From: Icerya purchasi
Taxonomy: Eukaryota > Arthropoda > Insecta > Hemiptera > Monophlebidae
Reading direction: 5' to 3'
Length of the DNA stretch: 64,000 nucleotides
Assembly: GCA_039619475.1 (NCBI GenBank)
Contig: CM077115.1
Coordinates: forward strand, 67,276,864 to 67,340,863
Part shown: piece by piece, positions 27,801-41,900 of the stretch
How positions within the stretch are numbered: the first letter of the stretch is position 1
Layout of the letters: each line of letters begins with the position of its first letter
The notes under the pieces: model-generated
Database searches by the model: none
What the model saw: only the letters and a program-made list of their open reading frames with translations
What the model was told of the DNA's origin: nothing
Translations under genes and position numbers: made by a program

Positions 27801-30800
27801 ACAAATTGATAATTTTAAACAATACGGAAAGGCTAAATAAATGTAAAAAGAAAAAAAGGGAGAAAACTTGAATAATAATAAAAAAAATGAAAACCTATTT
27901 TATTTATCAATAACGAAATTCGAACAACTATCTATCGAGGTTATGTCGTTGGTGCGTTTTCGATTTTTCATATTTTCTCTCGTTCGAGTTTTGATTTTAC
28001 GAGTTGTTAAGAGTTTCCAGGATTTTTTTGCTAGCTTTACTTAAAGGGAGGTGGTTGGTACGAAATTAAATAATTTTCATCATTAAAAATTATATACCCA
28101 AAAACTCGACTTCTAATTAGAAGTTATTTCCCGTCAACATTTCGTTGTTCCGCGAATACAATATCTCTTTCCGCAGATAAATCTTCGTTAATAATAGTCG
28201 CACATGCGGTTCTATTAAATGATTTTCGTAGTTGCTGTTTAATCGCTGTTTTTTGACTGCGTTGAAGCTTACAAAGACTCTGACCATTATTTTTTCCTTA
28301 GACCCGTCTATACATTTTTCAGGAACGATTTTTATCAGCGATATAAATAATTTCCGTTGCGTATTTATTTATACTGATCTTGCGTCAAATCACGAACAGT
28401 CGTTCCCAATTACGCTAAGAAGTGGGTCTATTAAATAGTGACAAGTATAAAAATCCTGCTTACGCAGTCTATCCATTCATGTTTTCGACAACATTTTTTT
28501 ACCGTCTTGTAAACGATTACCGTCAATTCTTTGTCCATTATTTTTAACTCGAGCAACGGCTTATACTACTTCCGTTGTCTGACGTTTGTTACGATTAATG
28601 TGAGTTTCATTGTCGCTTACTTTTCAAACGCGAAGGGTTTTGTGCATTCCAACTTACACTAGAATTTCTGGAAGATGAAACGGTAGATTAGGACACCGAA
28701 AATGTCATTGTCTTCTTTTGCGGTATCAGTACATAATTAGAGTCTCAGAAATAACGAATTAGCTTTAGAATAGAAAGTAAACAATAAACTTTTACGCTTG
28801 TTCATCAGTATGTCCGTAGGCGGCAATCTTTATGATTGAATCGGACAGTTATAAATCTACCGATGTTAGATGCGCATCATTTATTTACTGTTTATAATTT
28901 GGTTTTATAAATAAAAATATTTTTTGATGTAAAAAAATTTCAGAAATAAAACGCGCTAATTTTTTTATTGCTTTTAATTTTAACGAAGTGTTAATTTAAA
29001 AAACCGAAAAATTAAATTTTTCGCGTCAGTTGTGTGCTTTTATAGTGTTTGCTGTTATAAATGACAAATTTAAAATTAGAATTTGTAGCGAAATTTATTA
29101 ACACGAAATCGAATGGTTCGCAAAAGTGTTTTTTAGACAAATTGTTTAAGCCGCAGTTGAGTTTTTGGTCGGTTCTGCGTCAGTCTGGATAACATAACTA
29201 CATTGCATTAGTGCAATCAAATGAAAAAAATGCATTTCAAAAAGGAGAACACAAAAATTTGTCTAAAAAAAGGAGTAAAGGAAACAATTATAGAAATAAA
29301 GAACGAAATAAAGCGGGCTGGTGTTTAATATGCAAATACGGGCCCCGCCAGCGATTACAATAATTCCCAATGTAAAAATGGTAGAAAATAAAGAAATTAA
29401 ATCTTTTGCTATTTAATCCGATTCTTCTAATAAGTTGTAAAAATTTCATATTTTATAAAAAATTCTAAACTGAATGCTGAGAGAACTTTTGAAAAGATCG
29501 AGGTTACGTGAGGTCATAGTTTTAGATGTTGCAAACTTGTAAATATCGAAGAAAAATATAAGACCAAAGATGTATATTTGCAGAATTCATAGTTCAGTGA
29601 TTAATAAAATCAAAAATTTCGTTACGAATGTATTAAATGCAAATATTAGAAAAAGGTTTTTCGAATAATGTTTCCGGTTGTAATAGAGAAATTCGGATCA
29701 GTTATTCATGTTGAATGCATCAGATAAAAAAAAAAAAAACTATATTTGTATTTCTAGTTGAGATTACTGTAGCGATGGCAGTTTTTGTTAATAGCGGAAT
29801 GTGGGAATATTTTTTAAGCAACGCCGATAGAGTATTCTCAGTTGGTATTAAAATTTTGAAGAATTATTGCATTAGTCGATTTTAATAGTTATTTATAATG
29901 GATTTTTGTATTATGTAATATGAATTGTAGCCTAACAAAACACGTTGGCATTTAAGAATTCACCGTAACGTAACGCGCTCGAGAACCATATATACAAAAA
30001 AAATTGTGTATACATATATAAATTAAATAAAGATACGGGGTTTAGGCGAAATTATTTGGAAGAACGCTTATTTTATTCCTAGTGAGTAAATGAGAAACTT
30101 AAATATTCGTATTCATATTTAGTTTATTCGTGAAATATTTTACTACGAAGTGTGCTAAAAAGAAGAATCACAATTTACCATATATGGAAAATAAATCGTA
30201 TAATCTTTAAGGTGATTAATCTGCGATGTCCATGTAGAAATTTTTTGTTTACTTTGGATATTTGTCGGGAGATTTATGTTGCAATAATTTCTCTACTTTA
30301 AATTATAGTCGGATCGTAGTTAGTTTCATCCTTCAACTGATTAATAATTTATTGTATTTGATCCACTAGATACCTATAAAGTTTGCGAATACATATTACC
30401 GTTAGTCTTTAGATTTGTTCTTTTAAATATTCATTTTCTTTATCTTATTTTCATTCTTTACGTGTTTTATTATTCGGCACAACTCGAACAATTTGTTTCT
30501 GCTGTTATTATTCTAGTACTGGTCGTAAACGTCCTATCATCATCTGAAATTTTATTTGCCTATTGCATCTTTATCGTGTAATAAAAAAAGAATAACGCCT
30601 GAAAATTATGGTAAGAATATAGGAGCACTGATGGTTTTGGAAATTTTGAACAAATGCCCCCCTGAACTGCATAACCCTTGAGTATAGTGGTGTGTGATCT
30701 TGTTCTTTGGTCATTGACGTCCTCGTTCTGAATTTCGATTTTGCGCTGAATATGTTTCGTTGCATTTTAATACCGTTATGGGTGGAATATTAAATTTAAA

Positions 30801-33800
30801 AACTTTATCGCGATCATTTTACAGAATAATGAAAGAACTTTTATTCTAATGGAAATGCCGAAAATTGAAGAAATCTGGCAATTTCAACGGATCTTTGAAA
30901 ATTCTGGTCCATTATAGAAAAACAAAAATACAAATGCATAAACAAAGATGCGTGACATGCGCGATTATAAGAGAACATAGGTCCTAATTGAATTGTCTCA
31001 GATAAAAATTAGAGAGTTCTTCAAAGAGATGATAACAAAAAAATTTTAAAATGTTTCTATTATTTTACATATGTAAAACTGATGGTCCATGACAAAAACT
31101 TTTTTGTATCTTAGTTTCTTTCGAGTCAAACATTTTCTATATTTTAGGAAATAAATATAAAACATTTTCCGAATTGATCTTATAGTACGAATAGATTTTA
31201 AAAAATTTGGTTTTAAAATTATTATTCTTTACAAAGAACAACAATGTTGAAATAGACAACATTTTTTTTCTTGATGTGTAGGACATCGAGTTATATTTTA
31301 ACGGTGCCTTTTTTTTTTTTTTTTTTTTTTTTTTGCAGTATGAAAGAATCGATATATTTACGAACTCGCGAAAGACACAAAACTTCGGGTCCTGCCATTT
31401 AAAAAATATTTTCAAAAATATTCACTGAATTTTAAGTAAAGATATTTTTAAAAACAGAAAATCTTTGAAAGACCGATCGACATTGAATCAGTACCTCGTC
31501 TTAATTACAATTAGAAGGTAAATGAAATTTAACGGAAGAGCAGTTTACGAAACTGTGTAGTGTTGTTTTAAATTTCAATGAAACTCGCGGTATTTTTATG
31601 GTAAAATAATTTCAGTATTTTAAAATGAAATCTTTCTGGGGTTAGATTTAGCTTAACACATTCTCCTCTTACAAGTAGTGTTTACAGTTGAAGGTAATCA
31701 CTATGAATAAAATTGAAGTCTCGAAATAAGAAATGATAAACATATGTTAACTTTCTTTCTTTGGGGGGTGGGATTAATTGCCGTAAAACACATTTTTTAC
31801 GTTTTTAAGTTTACCTATTTTGAATTAAAAAAAAAAAAAAAAAACTAATAAATTTAGCATTAAAAACCTGTTTTTTAAAAAATTACGTCTTCGAATAAAT
31901 AGAATCCTGATTTTTTGTTTTTATTGGCATTATTTAAAATTTTTATATTTACCGCATTGGATTTATCCGGCTTAACAAATACGTTGACGTTTAATGGGGG
32001 GAAAAAGTGTATAAATACGTGTGTATTTTTAATTTTAGCGAGTGATTTTAATTTGATTTTATTATTTCGTTTTAAATTGATATTATTGTATATATTTTGT
32101 TTTAAAGCAAAAAAAATTGTATACATTTTGATTAAAATTCAGAAAGAACCCATATAAAATTTTCAATAATTGTATATTAATAATAGGTTAAAATTTAGAA
32201 TCGTTTTTTACCGGCAAAATAAAACGTGACAGTGTTTGCTGAATTTCCTACTATACATGCATATTGCAAAACGTAAATTCTACTGAGAAATGAAATCATT
32301 TGTTCAATATTTAAATTTATATGTATTTTTTAAAAAATTAATATTATCACAGTAAAATAACGGGATACGATAAAAATATAGAGAAATTTAAAAAAAAAAA
32401 AAACGGCGGAAAACGCTACAATTAATTTGGAAGAACGATTAAATATTTTTAAAAAAGAAAAATGCGAATTCTCTATCATACTTTAATACTCGATGATGTA
32501 ATTTAGTTTGTTTAATACTAATCGTTATGTTTCATTAAAAATTAACTCGTTACAAATTATTATGGCATCTGGTAAAATTAATTAATAAAGTTAAAATTAC
32601 AAAAGTCGAATCTCCTCGCAAAAAGTAAAAAAACGCGCAAAAAAAAAAAAAAAAGAACGAAAAAAAAGTAAATAAAAGCCGATAGTACTACTACTCTTAA
32701 ATAAAATTTCTTATGTACAAATGTTTAAAAAATAATAACACAGTACTAGTAACAGTTAATGGAAAATTCACTTAAAATTGGAATATCTAAAAATTAACGG
32801 AATTATTCGCGGGGTAAATTTAAAACGACGATGAGATGAATTATATATTATAGTTAAGGGAAACTTAAAAATAATCTTAACTTTAATCATCTGATGCCCT
32901 TTTGCCAGATTGTTTAATATATTCTAATAACAGTAAATGCAAAAGGTACGAATTGGAAGAAAAAAAAAAAAATCTCTTAACATTGTTATTCTAAACGTAA
33001 CGAGCTATAAAAAATAACGTATGCAACTAATTTTAAACTATTCATTGCTATATATTACTTACACGGAAATAGTACGTGTATGTTTACAAGCGGAAAGTGA
33101 GAATAATGAAAATTCGCGAGCAAAAGTTTTACATGTGTTGAAAGTTTAACAAAACTCTTATACATTCAATATCGCGATAAAAAACGAAGACAAAAAAAAA
33201 ATGCAATCATGGCACTTTCAAAATCGGTATAAAGAAAAAGACACAAAAACCGAATAATCGCGAACGATACTCGTATATCATCTGCGATTATATCCGATGG
33301 TAGTATATCTTTTATATATATATTATATAATGTAAATGTATGTACACAGACAACACTTAGCGCTAAATACTACTCGTTAATAGGTAAATGCCGCGTCCAG
33401 ATTAATAATTAAAAGGAGCAAATTATAATTAAAACGTAGCAAAACGATAACGTAAAAAAAAAAAAAGAATAAAAAGTAATAAATTCTATATACACATCGA
33501 AATAGTACGAGTAACAGAAATTACCGATCAGTTGCGTTCTCTGGTATCGTTCGATGAACAGTTATTGTCTTCTTGGAACTCGGCTTCGTAGAGTAACTGT
33601 TGAATTCGAATTTTGATGGCGGCTCTGGTTTTGGGAACGAAACGTTTCAGCGAAGCCGCGACCGATAGACAAAATAGTTCGTCTTCGTCGTACGGATGAT
33701 TTTGAGCGAACGTTTTCTGTATAGCTAAGTGGCCGTTCATTTCGTGGATCATCGGGAATTCGTACGCGCCATTCGCCGGTGAATTTCCCCTCGAATCTTC

Positions 33801-35273
33801 CTGTTAGTACGAATAAAAGAACATATTATAAGATAATTAATAAAGAGCTGTTTCGGAATAGGATAGAATGCCCCCCCCCCCCCCAAGAGAGCATGTACCT
33901 CGAGAGCAGATGGTGCTGCACTTAGTATAGAGTTCATGCCTCTTTTGAAGTTGTTAACTTCGATATAAAAATAACTGTTAATACTCGATTTACAGTAATG
34001 CTCATAAAAAGCAAAATGCGCCCTCTTCCGGGTATTTTAAAAGAGGACTGTCGTATTATTTTAATAAGTAAAAGTTTTTGTTTTTGTAATATTTTCGGGA
34101 AATCCGCCATGTCTCTCGTTCTCGAAACAATCTTGCGATATTATGAAAGTTTAACTATTTTTTACTGGAAATTTATCATTATTGGATATAGACTGAGAAT
34201 GATTACCTGAGGTTCGAGCAGTAGTCGTCGTAGTTTCGATTGCGATGGGTGGTAGTCTTCGTCCTTCTCTTCGCCGTTTTCATTTTGTTCGTTAATACTG
34301 CAAGACCAAGGATCGACTTCGATGATATCTTCGCCGGCGGTTCCGTTACTGCTGCTGTTGAGACTGAGTTGCGAGTTAACCCATTCTTGCATCGGCTTCG
34401 GTATCAGCTGCGGCAGATTCTTCAGTTCGGCGGCGCTGCCGGTTTTGCTGCTGCCGTTGTTATTGTTGTTGACGTTGTTATTGTTGTTATTTCTGTACTT
34501 CGATTTCCTTAAAATAGTATCATCACCATTTTGATATAAAGAATTATTAGAATTAACAGTCCTGTAATGTGAAAAATAAGATATAAGAAATTCGGATGAC
34601 GGGCGAGCCTGACTTGTTGTTTTTTAAGGAAGTGTAAACGCGTTCTTGTTGTTTTTGGAAGGATTATTTGACTATCGTCGCAATGATTAAAACAATAATA
34701 CCAGTAATAACTGTATATAAAATTTTCAGTAAATATAATATCCTACTCACTTCCGATGTACGATGAGATCCCAGAGGAAGGACATATCTTCCAGGTACGG
34801 CCAAATTTCGTGTCTTCTGTATACATCTTCGCCTTCTGTAATTAGTAATTTTTTCTCTCTGACATATCTGTCTCTTAAATTTCTCCATCGATTTTTGGCA
34901 TCGCCAGCTATGTAAATAGTAAAATACACACTTTTAAGAAAAAAGACAAACAAACTAAAAAAGGTGAAGCACTATAAAAAACACGTTTTCTAATATAAAA
35001 GTTTATATTAAATAAAACGTTTATACACGATAGTCGTAGAAAAGATATATGTATATTTAAAAATACGTGTAGTGATAAATTTTTAAAAATCCGGAAAATT
35101 ACAATACTTTGTTTTGTTACAACTTCATACGTTCGTATAATTTTATTAATTGTAAATTTCTGTGGAGAAAGTTTTTTTTCTTTTTGTTTTTTTTTTTTTT
35201 TCTTATACTTAAAAACCGAAATATTTGTATTAAATGAATATTCGAAGATAGTTTTTTGAATTCGCTGAAAGTC

Positions 35274-35305
<32 letters not shown>

Positions 35306-38300
35306 GTCCTACGTAAAATTTGCCGCCAACTTCACGGAAAACGAGAGTTACGTTTTGTATTTCTAAATATTCGAAACTTTTGTTTTTACGTATATTGAAT
35401 TATATTAGAAGTACATAGACGGAGGAAAAATGTTGATAGTTCACTCCGAATTTAATCGTAGAAATTTGAAAATTATATATCGTAAGTTTTTATTCGTGAT
35501 TTAATTACGCAAAACATAGGGACATGCAAAATGTAACGTATATTAGAGAAATTTGGTATAATTAATAATAATTAGTATAACTGTACTTCCCCTAACAAAA
35601 CAACATTACGACGTCTACTAGTATAGTATTTAAATAAGCTAATATATACAACATGCGGTGGGGGGGGGGGGGGGGGGGTATTTAACACATATTCTAAACC
35701 TTGAAATTGAATTATAAGATATGTGCCTCCTTTATTTATTTTATTTTATTTTATTTTATTTTTTTATCAACCGCGAAAAAAAATAAATAAAACGGTAATT
35801 TCAACTAAAAAAATTTGAGAATTATAAACATTTTTTGTAAAATTTAAAGATCGACCTAGGACGATGTATAATTTGTAATCAAAAAATCACTAAAAAATAT
35901 TTTTTAAAACCTGAAAAATTTTAGACGTGTTCTAGAAAAACTCACGTTTAACATTAATCGCTTCTCCGATCATTTGCCATGTCTGCTCTTTCAACTTCGT
36001 ATCCTTGTAGTGTTCGTGCTTTTGATCGTAGATGTACGGATACTTGCGAACCTCGTTGATTAGGATCTTATCGCCTTGTATCAGTGACATAACGGCGTAA
36101 AATTTATCATAGTTTTTCATAATTCCGTTAAGAGCAGCGCCGCAATTTAAAATGAAAAAAAAAAAAAAAAAAAACGAACAAAACGGGGAATAACACGGAA
36201 AGCACAACGCAAAGTCGAAAGGAGAGGGTTGCGACTGGTTGACTAGCGACGAGAAGAACGTTGCGTTAACGGAAAAAGAGTAGAAACAAAAAAAAAGTTC
36301 TCCCGTGCAGCAGCGTGCCGCGATCTGACGACGGTTAATACTGGTCTCGTCGTCGTTGGCTTTTCAAATTCTTAATCGACTCTACGGACGACGACGACGA
36401 CGACGACGACGACAACGATTACGATTACGACGGTGCGTCGAAACAGGTAAAACGGCAAAGGGGGCGACCAGGTTCAGACACACGATCATCGGTGGCGGCA
36501 GCAGCAGCAGCAGCAGCATCACGGACGCGCACGTTAGCGAGCAATGAGGGCCGATCTCTCGCAGGTACAAAATACGCGGCACCACTATACATGTAGTGAT
36601 GCGGTGTGCTGTGTGTAAACGAACGACACTCGGGCGAAACAGCGTCTCGCGTTTGGCGGTAAAACGTCCATCGGCAACGGAAACAGCCTAGCCGTTCGCG
36701 CTACTCGCAAAGGTGATCATCTCGCGCGCGCCTATGGAAAAGAAACCCTCGTTGTTACCGTGTCGAGCCGAATTCGTTAGAAGAGAGCAAGACAAAGGTA
36801 CGTCGTGGACCGTCCTTGTTGCGCTTGACGTTCGGCCGGCAGCGTATGCTGCGTAAAACCGATACACATTCGTGAGCTGGAATCGCCGGAGCGTTCTGCT
36901 GGCAGATGTAAAAACTCTTCTCTCTCGTGGGCTGCTCTTTGTTCGGCGGCGCGATCGCACCAGCGAGGGTAGGGTTTCGAATTGGTTGTCGCGCTCGGCG
37001 TGCGGCGGGTAGGGGGTCGACGAAACCGGTACCGGAATAATTGGACGGAAAAGGATGGCGAGCGTGCGCGGCCCGATACACATAGGGGGCTGTGTGCTGG
37101 AAACGGTGCGAGTGGCGAGCGTGTTTCACATAGGCTACTACGGCTGCACTAGCGCCCCGCTCTCGGTGGCGTTTCTGAACCGATTTTTATTATAGCCACC
37201 GAGGCTCGGGCGGCGGTGGAGGCGGCGGTGGTGGTACCGATGCTACGCTGCAGACGTTGTCGCGTTGATCGCGGCGGTGTGTGTGTCCTTGAGATCGGAT
37301 CGCCGAACCCGAGCGCTGCTCCTCCGGCCAATATCCGCCGTGCCATAGGCTCTGTCGGGCTTTGTGTCCGTTCGTCGTCGGATCAGCCTCTGCCAGAGAG
37401 ATTGTTAAAATGTGTGTGCGCGCGTCGGAGGCCGCGCTAGCCGTGACCATGCTGCGTGCTGCTAAGCGCTACGTCTGCGTCTGACGGTCAACGAAAGCGG
37501 CCCAGACGAAAAAGTACAAAACCCGAACATCGGTCGACGAAAAAAAGGAAGGAAAACTAATAATAGTGCACGGCGCTCCGGAGCGGCGGAAGCGAGAGAG
37601 AGTCGTATGCCGGCCGATCTGTCGATCGTTCTCTCTCTGTCACGCATCGCGGTCTATCGTTGGCCTCGAAAGGTCGTCTAACCAACCGAGCCAAAGAACC
37701 GATCCGCCGAACCGGTGGCTCTGGCCGGCCGACTGCGTCATCGCGCCAGTGTTTGCGTGCTGGTGCGACCAGCCGAAGAGCGTACGCGACACTGACACTC
37801 GAGCGTCGCTCGGCCGTCGGCCAGCCGCTCTTGCGGTCTAAGTGTGCGTCGCGTCGTGCTCGTGCACGCGCACGCGCCCGCGTGCGCCAAACAGCCACCA
37901 ACCGGTCGCAACGTCGTTCGCGTTATTGTTGTCTGCGACAGTGGTCTCCAAAACGCACCACCGTTTTCAGATTTTCGCATTTACCCATTCGCACCGTCAC
38001 CACCACCGTCTGTCCTATGTAAAAACGGTTAACCGTTTTATGCGATCATTATCGCGTCTACGCTTACAACGGTTTCTGCGGACATTTTAGCCCGGAGTTT
38101 TTTTTTTTTTTTCCTAATGGTCTTTCCTCCCCCTTTTACCGATTCTGCGTTTTTCCCTGAAAATTATTCGGATGATCCTTCTTCCGCCCTTCCCCGTGGT
38201 TCTGTGCCATTCGCGCTCTTCTACGATTCTTCGTTTTCCTTACGAAAAGAAGAATAAGAACGTCTCTTAAAAAGAAAAGAAAAGAAAAAAAAAAATGCGT

Positions 38301-38893
38301 TGCTTTAATAATAAAGCCGCTGGCTTTGGTGCGTTCTCATTTGATTCGGAATTGGAGAAAGTGCGCGAATATTAGTATTTTACTTTTGCCGGGGATATTA
38401 TTACGTGTGGAAAAAACTGTAACACTTTCATAAATGGATTTTCTTTAGATTAGGGAAAAAAAAAGAAATTTTCGGATAATTGAGAAACACGTGCCAGTCT
38501 TCGTTATTATGTAACTTCAGTCGTGCGAAATATTTTATATTTTCGATTATTTTAGAGGTATAGAAAGTCTCGATAGTTGTTTTTCACCCTTTTGAATCAT
38601 TTCGCATCGCAAAAGTTCAATAATGAACGGGTACAAAAAAAAACAGAAACATTTTATTTATTTATTTATTTTTTTTTTTGTACAAGTTTATTATTGAGCG
38701 CTTATACTTGTAATGTAAATTTGCGCGAATGTAATAGTAATTGTTATTGAAAATTTTCTTTAGAAAAACAAGTACGGGTTGATTCATACGATGCGCGAAT
38801 AAATTCATAATAAACCCGGGAATAATATAACGCTCTGGTTTATGCGAATTCAATATATGTATAACAATATATATGCATACATATAAATATTTA

Positions 38894-38927
<34 letters not shown>

Positions 38928-41900
38928 ATCTAATAGCGTGTATGTTGTATATATTTTATAATGCATATTTATGTACATCATGAGGATTGTCGAAGAACTT
39001 CCATTCGAGGTAGTGCATTGAAGTGCGCCGCCTATGAAATGACGTATCATCATTGAAGAGGAGCGACATTTAACATCATCGGGGTTTGACTGTTTTCGTG
39101 GACTGAATATTGATGCAAAATTAAGCAGAATGTCGACGAGCTAAATCTTAGAGGGGGCTTATATTTTTCACGTATACTGCAAAAGATCACGTGAGCGAGC
39201 TTTTTTTTTTTTTTTTTTCTTGTCTCACTCTTCAGAGAATGAACATATATTATTATATATATATGTATATGTACGTTTTTATTAACAGTGTCGAGATCAG
39301 AAATTTTCGACATCGGTAAAACAGCTAATGTTCGAGCTAGAGGGAATTTAAAAAAAATAAAGAAGAAAGATGAGTATAGTGACGTAAGAAAATTTAAAAA
39401 AATTAAAATATTTAGAAAATGTTTAAAATTTCTCAAAAGAACTAAAAATTAATTTAAAAAAAAAAACAAAGATCGCTTTTTAATTAAAATAATAAAAAAA
39501 AAGGGGGGGGGTGGCGTGGAGGTCAGAAGACGTCGCGATCATCGCGAACGTTTAAGAAAGCTGCATAATAATAGGAATTGTTTGAAGTGTTGGTTCGGAA
39601 ACGGAAGATAATGTTATTAGACAATGAAATATTTATATTTTTCTTTTCTTTTTACATATTAAATTGAACAGTCGCGTGGAGACGGTGAATTTATAATTAC
39701 ACGGACGCGATACTGACATAGTTTTTCCCTTTTCAATTTTTTTTTATTTTTAGTTCTTTATACGTACCTACTACCTACTAGTAGAGTACTCAGTTCAACA
39801 CGATTTTTATGTATTCTATAGTACAGGCATATTTATAACTTGTAAACACTGGTGCGCACACACAATTATACGTGTACGCGTTACACTTTGAATTCTTTTT
39901 TCATCCTAAACCGGCCTCGTATTTCTTTCAACGGAACTGGTTAATACCGATCATCGTCTGCTCGAAAATATATACACATATATGTATATTAGTATTGTTA
40001 ATTAGATAATACTTGATACGGCGAGGAAATATCTGTCAATATACTCCGCCTTGCGAATTTTTCGGAGGGAAATAATTTCAAACTAGACATTCCCTCTTTC
40101 ATTGATTACGTTTTAGCTGTTTTTAGCATGAGTCGGAATAATGTGAAATAGAGATGCTGTCATCTAATTTTATCAATCAATTCATTTCGATATTAATTAG
40201 GTAGCTTTTTTCACATTAATAATGGTGACTACTTGCAGTTGCGACTACTCCATGTAGTAGTGAAAAATTTCCAGTTATTTCGCCATCTTTCCCGAAGCTG
40301 CGTGATAATTGTTTTCATTCTAATTCGTATTATGCGATACGGTTTTCGTAGTTCATTAAGGACTAACGTTGTAGAAAATAGCTGGTTTCTTTCATCGTCT
40401 TAATAGAAAATTTGACGGAAAATCTAAAAATACGAATAAAAAAGATCTCTCGTTGAGCCTATCAGACCTTTTATACTTGATCTTACAGATTTTTGATTGC
40501 CGATAGTGACGTAACGATTTGTTTAGCGATCATTTGAAGTCGGGCTTCTCGAAAAATATCTACCGCGTGTAAACGTTTCCATTTCTCATGGTAAAGGCGT
40601 TTTCAAGTTTATCAACACGATGATTTGTCTACTCAAAATTTTCGTTCAGTTCCGAAGTACGTAATATTGAGCAAAGCTCTCATTTTCTCTCCTTGCACCG
40701 AATAAAAGTAGTAAAAATTAAATTTTATTTTGACGGCGAGATCGGAAAAAAAGAAAAATTTTTAGCATCGTATTGATTTTTTGAGAGCAATAACTTTTAA
40801 ATAAAGATCGATAATTTACGTTCGTAATCACTCGGAACTTTCGCTTTATAAACGATATGGTAATAGTACTATGCAGCCAAAACGACCATCATCCATCCTC
40901 CCTTTATATACTAACTCCGTTTATTTTATTTTCCGAACTGACCATCGAAACTTTTGCAAAAAACACATACACATACATCTCCCGGGAAGACATACGGAAA
41001 TAATTTCGAGAAGTTTAAAGATCTGTAAGGAGAGTGACTCTTGATGAGTTTCGGATTTTTTTGTTTATCAACGAACCAGTTAGAATAGAATGTGAAAATC
41101 GGAAAATCATTCAGTTTCATTGTAAACGATCGGTTACGAAGAAAGAGAGAGGTATTATGTTTGTTCGTCGCTTTTTAGTCAATATCACAATGAAAATTTT
41201 CGAAATATCCGAAAGATTATACGTACATATATCGGGGATACCTAGCCCGCTTTCTCGGGTTCTCGTGTAATTTCTGACGCTATCAGCTTACTATTACGGC
41301 GTGGACGGCCTTTTCGGAAATAACGTGATGAGATTACGCAGATAAAATTATTCGTGAAGCACAGTATACGCGAACGGTTATAAATTGACCCGGGATATTC
41401 CGGTTTTTTTGATAATATTAGTACTGACGGAATTTAGATATTTCCGCTTTTATTTTTCTTCGGTTGTCCGTCGCTCTTTGCATGCTTAAATTTTTATACA
41501 TTGCGTACGAACTACTGGTCTCGATCACAACTCTCCTCTCCGATTAAACACTTTAATTAAATATTTACTTTTTAATTTACCGAACTGATAAAAGTTGAAT
41601 GAAAGAGCTCCTCCTCGTCCGTTTCCATTGCTACGAAATATAATAGATGCCGGAAAATAGCGCGTCAACTCTCTATACTGCGAATTCTTTATGATGCTAC
41701 ATACGTAAAAAATCTAAAACAAGGTGGGTGCCACCCCGACTTTCTGGCAAACCAGGGAGAAGTCGGGAAAATTGAAGAAGTTGAAAGTATTAAAAGTTAT
41801 TGCAAAACTCTTTTTACACTTGCTCTATTAGTAAAACATCTCCTCATTGGATTTTGCTAATAATCGGAAAAAAAAAAAAAAGCAATGGAGATTGAAAGTT

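Noticed and set aside
36356..38090. Many overlapping 60-130-codon frames on both strands
   Set aside because: They are Arg/Ala/Pro-rich, mutually overlapping and motif-free: the expected result of a CpG-rich promoter with trinucleotide repeats.
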